Of a DNA stretch of 18,406 nt, positions 14,757 through 18,406 are shown piece after piece. Under the pieces are notes generated by a model, which worked only from the letters and a program-made list of their open reading frames with translations, did not search any database and had not been told where the DNA came from. Position 1 is the first letter of the stretch. Each line of letters opens with the position of its first letter. The translations under genes were made by a program, and so were the position numbers. The DNA comes from an uncultured Geobacteraceae bacterium (GTDB lineage Bacteria; Desulfobacterota; Desulfuromonadia; Geobacterales; Pseudopelobacteraceae): the NCBI GenBank assembly GCA_903879825.1, contig CAIRND010000042.1:1-18406 (forward strand). Direction: 5' to 3'.

Positions 14757-14785
14757 AGAATAATATAGATAACGGGATGTGTCAA
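14757..14785 (-). promoter_or_regulatory. Sigma-70-like promoter for ilvD
   Basis: On the minus strand a perfect -35 TTGACA (complement of 14780-14785) is followed after exactly 17 bases by TATTCT (complement of 14757-14762, 4 of 6). Transcription would start near 14750, leaving a leader of about 64 bases. That leader has no run of Leu, Ile or Val codons and no T-box-like feature, so classical peptide attenuation at ilvD is not supported. Confidence 0.65.
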
Positions 14786-14833
14786 CCGGAATGCCTCTGC
14801 CGATGGAATAATTCCGCGATCCAATTGTGAACC

Positions 14834-15313
14834 CTACTCCGCGGCGGTGTTTCTGTTGCGGATTGTCAGCCCCTGTAAAAAATTCCTGAGGAACTGATCG
14901 CCGCACTCTTTAAAATGCTTGTGTCCTTTGTTTCTGAACAGGGCGCTGAGTTCTGATTTTGAAATAGTGACACCTGCCAGCAGCATCAGTGCAAGCATAT
15001 CATCTTCTTTTAGATCAAGAGCGATACGGAGCTTTTTAAGGATGGCATTATTGTTCAGTGATGCGTCCGGTTTCGGTGCCTGTCCTGCGTCCGTGTCGCG
15101 GCGTCCTCTTTTATGAACGATCAAACCGTCCAGAAACAATGACATCAGAGGATTACTGCAGGCAATAAACTCGTCTTCCTCTTCTTTCTTTAGAAGCTTA
15201 ATCAGCGTCGGTTGCTCTATGCTGCAGCCGGATAGCTGGAAAATTTCAATCATGCTCGGGTTGCTGATGTCAAGCGCGTAGCGTAGTCTGCGCAGTACGT
15301 CATTGTTGTTCAT
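14834..15313 (-). CDS. YehS/DUF1456 family protein
   Basis: Cytoplasmic protein of 159 residues made of two copies of the same unit of about 67 residues, the layout of E. coli YehS. Copy one (residues 2-69) runs NNNDVLRRLRYALDI to FLDGLIVHKRG. Copy two (87-153) runs NNNAILKKLRIALDL to FLQGLTIRNRN, with KHFKECGDQFLRNFL closely like YehS. A low-complexity linker joins them. No catalytic motif is apparent, and the biochemical role of DUF1456 is unknown. The ATG has AGGAGA about nine bases before it. It starts 34 bases after the zinc-ribbon gene and is probably co-transcribed with it. The ilvD promoter follows downstream. Confidence 0.88.
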   Translation of the reverse strand: MNNNDVLRRLRYALDISNPSMIEIFQLSGCSIEQPTLIKLLKKEEEDEFIACSNPLMSLFLDGLIVHKRGRRDTDAGQAPKPDASLNNNAILKKLRIALDLKEDDMLALMLLAGVTISKSELSALFRNKGHKHFKECGDQFLRNFLQGLTIRNRNTAAE

Positions 15314-15347
15314 GTGGTTCGTCTCCTGGGAAATGTTTTTCTTGAAA

Positions 15348-15929
15348 TTATTTGAATGCTGCCACTTGGGCCTGATAGAGCGTCACCGGTACAAAGCGTA
15401 CCCCAAACTCTGTCGAGCATCTGACGCACAGTACAAAAAACGGCTTGCCGTTTTTGCCTTTTTCAAACGGGAGGTCCTGCTTGTGGCTGCAGTAGGGACA
15501 GGTGGCTGCGACAACGGTCTGAGCTATTTTAACCGGCTTTACATCTGCTGCTACAGATCTTTTCACCGCTGATGGTGCCGATTTTATAACGAGAGGTTGG
15601 TCGTCAGACATTTCTGACGTTGAAATAGTGCTTTTTGGCATGGCTGTTCGCTCCTTTTTATTCGATGTTGTCACCGGAAGAAATTCGTCTTCACCCTGCT
15701 CGATTATGTCAACCGGAGGCGGCAGGATCCCCTTGAGAGCCTTTTTCCATAGGGTAGGCATCGATGTTTTGGAGTAATGCAGCGGCCTGACCCCTTTCAT
15801 CAGCGCAGCGCCACCAACGACGACATAGTATTTGTCTCGATACATCACCAGAGTCTGACGCCCGATTTCAGCGACCTTAAACCCCGAAGATATTTTATTG
15901 TCGAGCCAGAATGTAATTGTCTCTTCCAT
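15348..15929 (-). CDS. Zinc-ribbon protein of unknown function
   Basis: I do not recognise the family. The protein has 193 residues. The N-terminal part (about 1-70) is a small alpha/beta region with VMYRDKYYVVVGGAALMKG. A hydrophilic, Ser/Thr/Lys-rich linker with no predicted structure occupies about 80-140. A C-terminal treble-clef or zinc-ribbon module has CPYC (Cys144, Cys147) and CVRC (Cys168, Cys171), 20 residues apart, which should bind one zinc. There is no signal peptide or membrane helix, so it is probably cytoplasmic and could bind nucleic acid or protein. GGAGA precedes the ATG by seven bases. It heads a two-gene unit with the DUF1456 gene and diverges from pepN. Codon use looks native. 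Confidence 0.8.
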   Translation of the reverse strand: MEETITFWLDNKISSGFKVAEIGRQTLVMYRDKYYVVVGGAALMKGVRPLHYSKTSMPTLWKKALKGILPPPVDIIEQGEDEFLPVTTSNKKERTAMPKSTISTSEMSDDQPLVIKSAPSAVKRSVAADVKPVKIAQTVVAATCPYCSHKQDLPFEKGKNGKPFFVLCVRCSTEFGVRFVPVTLYQAQVAAFK

Positions 15930-15960
15930 CAGCCGTTCTCCTTTGTCCGCGTGAGCTGAC

Positions 15961-15973
15961 GGTAACTGTTACC
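15961..15973. promoter_or_regulatory. 13-base palindrome, possible operator
   Basis: GGTAACTGTTACC is a perfect 6+1+6 inverted repeat, 32 bases upstream of the zinc-ribbon ATG, in its divergent promoter region with pepN. Its size and symmetry would suit a dimeric repressor. No matching second copy is seen nearby. Confidence 0.3.
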
Positions 15974-16059
15974 AGAATTGCCACCGGCTTACCAATAAAA
16001 ATAATGAATGTGACGCAGATGTTTGTGGTATTTCTAAAAACTACGGTATTAATACAAGC

Positions 16060-16076
16060 GAGTTGTATCGCAACTC
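16060..16076 (+). promoter_or_regulatory. Small hairpin in the pepN leader
   Basis: GAGTTG pairs with CAACTC around the 5-base loop TATCG, 34 bases before the pepN ATG. A weak promoter candidate, TTGTGG with TATTAA 18 bases on, lies just before it, so the hairpin would fall at the 5' end of the pepN message. There is no T tract. The rest of the 180-base gap shows nothing else clear. Confidence 0.25.
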
Positions 16077-16109
16077 CTACTACATTCTGATCGGATTGGA
16101 TGACAAAAA

Positions 16110-18406
16110 ATGACTGAAACGGCTCACCATACCATATATCGCAACGACTACAGCGCCCCTGACTACCGGATCGACAGCATCGACCTCTGTTTTGAACTTG
16201 GAGACGATACGACGGTCGTTACCTCCAGGATGGCACTGCGGACAGCGTATGACCTGTCACGCGGCGCACGTCCGCTGCTCCTGAACGGCAAAAATATTCT
16301 GCTGCGCGGGGTGACACTTGACGGGGTGCCTCTGGATCAGAGCCGCTACAGCGTAACGGATGAACTGCTGACGCTCCCTGAACTCCCCCCCGTCTGTACC
16401 CTGGAGGTGGTAACTGAATTGCGTCCGCAGGACAATACCTCTTTGGAGGGGCTCTATCGCTCCTCCGGTATGTTTTGTACCCAATGCGAGGCAGAAGGTT
16501 TCCGCGCTATTACCTACTATCCGGACCGTCCCGATATCCTGACCACTTTCACCACAACGATCCGTGCCGACCGCGAACGCTATCCCGTGCTTCTCTCTAA
16601 CGGCAATCTTCAGGCGGAAGGTGACTTGCCGGACGGTCGTCACTTTGCCACCTGGCACGACCCGTTTAAAAAGCCGAGCTATCTGTTCGCCCTGGTCGCG
16701 GGAGATCTGGTCTGCATTGAAGATACCTTTACAACCTGCTCCGGTCGTGAAGTTGCATTACATATCTATGTTCACCAGCAGAACAGCAGTAAATGCGACC
16801 ATGCCATGCGTTCACTTAAAAAAGCGATGCGCTGGGACGAAGAGGTCTTTGGCAGGGAGTATGATCTTGATCGTTATATGATCGTGGCGGTGGATGATTT
16901 TAATATGGGGGCGATGGAAAACAAGGGGCTTAATGTTTTTAACTCCTGTTACGTTCTTGCCAGCCCGGAAACTGCCACTGATGATGATTACCACGCCATT
17001 GAAGAGGTGATAGCCCATGAATACTTCCATAATTGGAGCGGCAATCGAGTGACCTGCCGCGACTGGTTTCAGCTCTCGCTGAAAGAAGGGTTGACCGTTT
17101 TTCGTGATCAGGAATTTTCGGCCGACATGCAGTCGCGTGGAGTGAAGCGTATTGAAGACGTCCGCAATCTGCGCACTTCCCAATTTCCCGAGGATGGTGG
17201 CCCTATGGCCCATCCAGTGCGGCCTGATTCGTACATGGAGATAAATAATTTTTATACGGCGACCGTTTATAATAAAGGGGCCGAACTTGTCCGGATGCAG
17301 CATGCAATGCTCGGGGCGGAACAATTCCGTCGTGGTATGGATCTCTATTTTGACCGCTTCGACGGGCAGGCGGTAACGGTTGATGATTTTGTGGCGACCA
17401 TGGCTGAAGCGGGTGCGATTGACCTCCAGCAGTTTTCCCTGTGGTACAGTCAGGCCGGTACCCCGCAGTTAAGCGCCTGTGGTAGCTACAACGCGGACGA
17501 TAAAACATTTACCCTGACGGTGAGTCAGAGCTGTCCCTCAACGCCTGGCCAGCCGGATAAAAGTGCGCTGCATATCCCGTTGAATGTCGGTTTACTTGGC
17601 TCGAACGGCGAACAGTTCCCGCTGATGTTAGTCGGAGAGTCTGCCACTGCTGCAACCTCGCGCGTCCTGCATCTGCACTCGGCCGAAGAGTCATTCTGTT
17701 TTGCTAATCTGCACGAGGAGCCTGTTCCGGCGCTGCTGCGCGGTTTCTCGGCGCCGGTAAAGCTGACGTATCCCTATCGACATGAACAGTTGGCAGTGCT
17801 GATGACTCATGAACCTGATCCGTTTTGTCGCTGGGAGGCGGGACAGCAGATGGCGGCGCAGGTTATCCTCGGCTTGGTATCTGATCTGCAGCGCGGTGTT
17901 GAACTGGTTTTAAATCCCGCTTTTGCGGAATCTTTTCGGAAGACATTGACAAGCGGACATCCGGATCGTGCCTTTTTGGCTGAATCGTTGACTCTGCCTT
18001 CGGAAAAATATCTTGCCGAATTGGTACAGGTGGTTGATCCGGGTGCGATCCACGGGGCGCGCCAGTTTGTAATCCGGACACTTGCCACACAGTGCAGGGA
18101 TGATTTGTTGGCGGTACGTGCACAGTGCCACAGTGAAAAATCCTATGCTCCCGATGATCGTCGCTCGGGCGACCGGCGTTTGGCCAATCTCTGTCTGGCC
18201 TTTTTTCTCAGTGCCGGCGGGCAAATCGAAATAGATGCCTGTCTCGAACAGTACCGCAGGGCCGATAATATGACCGATTCAATTGGTGCGCTGGCACCGC
18301 TCGCTTCACGCGATTGTCCGGAGCGACTTGAAGCTCTGGCCGATTTTTACCGCCGCTGGCAGGGTGATCGTCTGGTCGTTGATAAATGGTTTTCACTTCA
18401 GGCGAC
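16110..18406 (+). CDS. pepN: Aminopeptidase N (M1 family), C-terminus cut by window edge
   Basis: Zinc aminopeptidase that removes N-terminal residues from peptides in the cytoplasm. 765 codons are visible and the frame is open at the right edge; E. coli PepN has 870, so about 100 are missing. The N-terminal beta domain starts TETAHHTIYRNDYSAPDYRI, as in proteobacterial PepN. The exopeptidase motif GAMEN is at 267-271. The zinc site is HEYFHNWSGNR with His303, His307 and catalytic Glu304, and Glu326 in LKEGLT is the third ligand. YTATVYNKGAELVRMQ supplies the transition-state tyrosine region. The spacing from the first His to the third ligand (23) equals that of E. coli. The ribosome site is weak, with only GGATTGGAT about nine bases before the ATG. 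It diverges from the zinc-ribbon gene. Confidence 0.96.
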   Translation, partial: MTETAHHTIYRNDYSAPDYRIDSIDLCFELGDDTTVVTSRMALRTAYDLSRGARPLLLNGKNILLRGVTLDGVPLDQSRYSVTDELLTLPELPPVCTLEVVTELRPQDNTSLEGLYRSSGMFCTQCEAEGFRAITYYPDRPDILTTFTTTIRADRERYPVLLSNGNLQAEGDLPDGRHFATWHDPFKKPSYLFALVAGDLVCIEDTFTTCSGREVALHIYVHQQNSSKCDHAMRSLKKAMRWDEEVFGREYDLDRYMIVAVDDFNMGAMENKGLNVFNSCYVLASPETATDDDYHAIEEVIAHEYFHNWSGNRVTCRDWFQLSLKEGLTVFRDQEFSADMQSRGVKRIEDVRNLRTSQFPEDGGPMAHPVRPDSYMEINNFYTATVYNKGAELVRMQHAMLGAEQFRRGMDLYFDRFDGQAVTVDDFVATMAEAGAIDLQQFSLWYSQAGTPQLSACGSYNADDKTFTLTVSQSCPSTPGQPDKSALHIPLNVGLLGSNGEQFPLMLVGESATAATSRVLHLHSAEESFCFANLHEEPVPALLRGFSAPVKLTYPYRHEQLAVLMTHEPDPFCRWEAGQQMAAQVILGLVSDLQRGVELVLNPAFAESFRKTLTSGHPDRAFLAESLTLPSEKYLAELVQVVDPGAIHGARQFVIRTLATQCRDDLLAVRAQCHSEKSYAPDDRRSGDRRLANLCLAFFLSAGGQIEIDACLEQYRRADNMTDSIGALAPLASRDCPERLEALADFYRRWQGDRLVVDKWFSLQA

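Noticed and set aside
16100..16117. Five-codon frame (ATG to TGA) overlapping the pepN start
   Set aside because: It is too short, in an A-rich run, with no ribosome site of its own; most likely chance.
1..18406. CRISPR array, tRNA, phage or defence island
   Set aside because: No regularly spaced direct repeats, cloverleaf, integrase, transposase or defence-type protein was seen; nearly all genes are housekeeping.

Overview
The window looks like ordinary chromosome from a Gram-negative bacterium, most likely a desulfuromonad (Geobacter/Pelobacter/Desulfuromonas group, formerly Deltaproteobacteria). The evidence is lipopolysaccharide heptose synthesis (gmhB), a probable outer-membrane lipoprotein, moderate base composition, and the gene order ilvD-ilvB-ilvN-ilvC-psd-pssA, which from memory is a Geobacter-type arrangement. 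The lineage is an inference; no marker gene is present. No stretch over 300 bases lacks a gene; the largest gaps are about 246, 240 and 203 bases. I see no tRNA, rRNA, CRISPR, prophage or transposase.

Left part (1-4600, all minus strand). gmhB and rfbA make sugar precursors for the cell surface. rfbA is followed at short spacing by mreC, mreD and mrdA, the elongasome genes for rod shape; mrdA runs off the left edge before its KTG motif. mreB, the usual head of this cluster, is not here. The 240-base gmhB-rfbA gap holds a long imperfect palindrome that resembles a small dispersed repeat element.

Middle (4600-8900). aroG (plus strand) has a near-consensus promoter and opens the shikimate pathway. 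sppA (minus) and a YfcE-like phosphoesterase (plus) diverge from a 52-base gap. pssA and psd (minus) form the pathway from CDP-diacylglycerol to phosphatidylserine to phosphatidylethanolamine.

Right-centre (8890-14830, minus). The branched-chain amino acid genes ilvD, ilvB, ilvN and ilvC cover every common step except the terminal transamination. A small lipoprotein gene resembling DUF995 sits between ilvD and ilvB, preceded by a second inverted-repeat element built on CACGAAA units. The ilvN-ilvC gap has two mutually exclusive hairpins and its own promoter candidate, an attenuator-like layout. Psd and pssA lie downstream of ilvC across a strong hairpin without a clear T tract.

Right end (14830-18406). 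A zinc-ribbon protein of unknown function and a YehS/DUF1456 protein form a two-gene minus-strand unit. pepN (aminopeptidase N) starts divergently from it and runs off the right edge.

I found no clearly new multi-gene system. The best leads are the two palindromic elements, the ilvN-ilvC attenuator candidate, the lipoprotein inside the ilv cluster, and the uncharacterised zinc-ribbon/DUF1456 pair.
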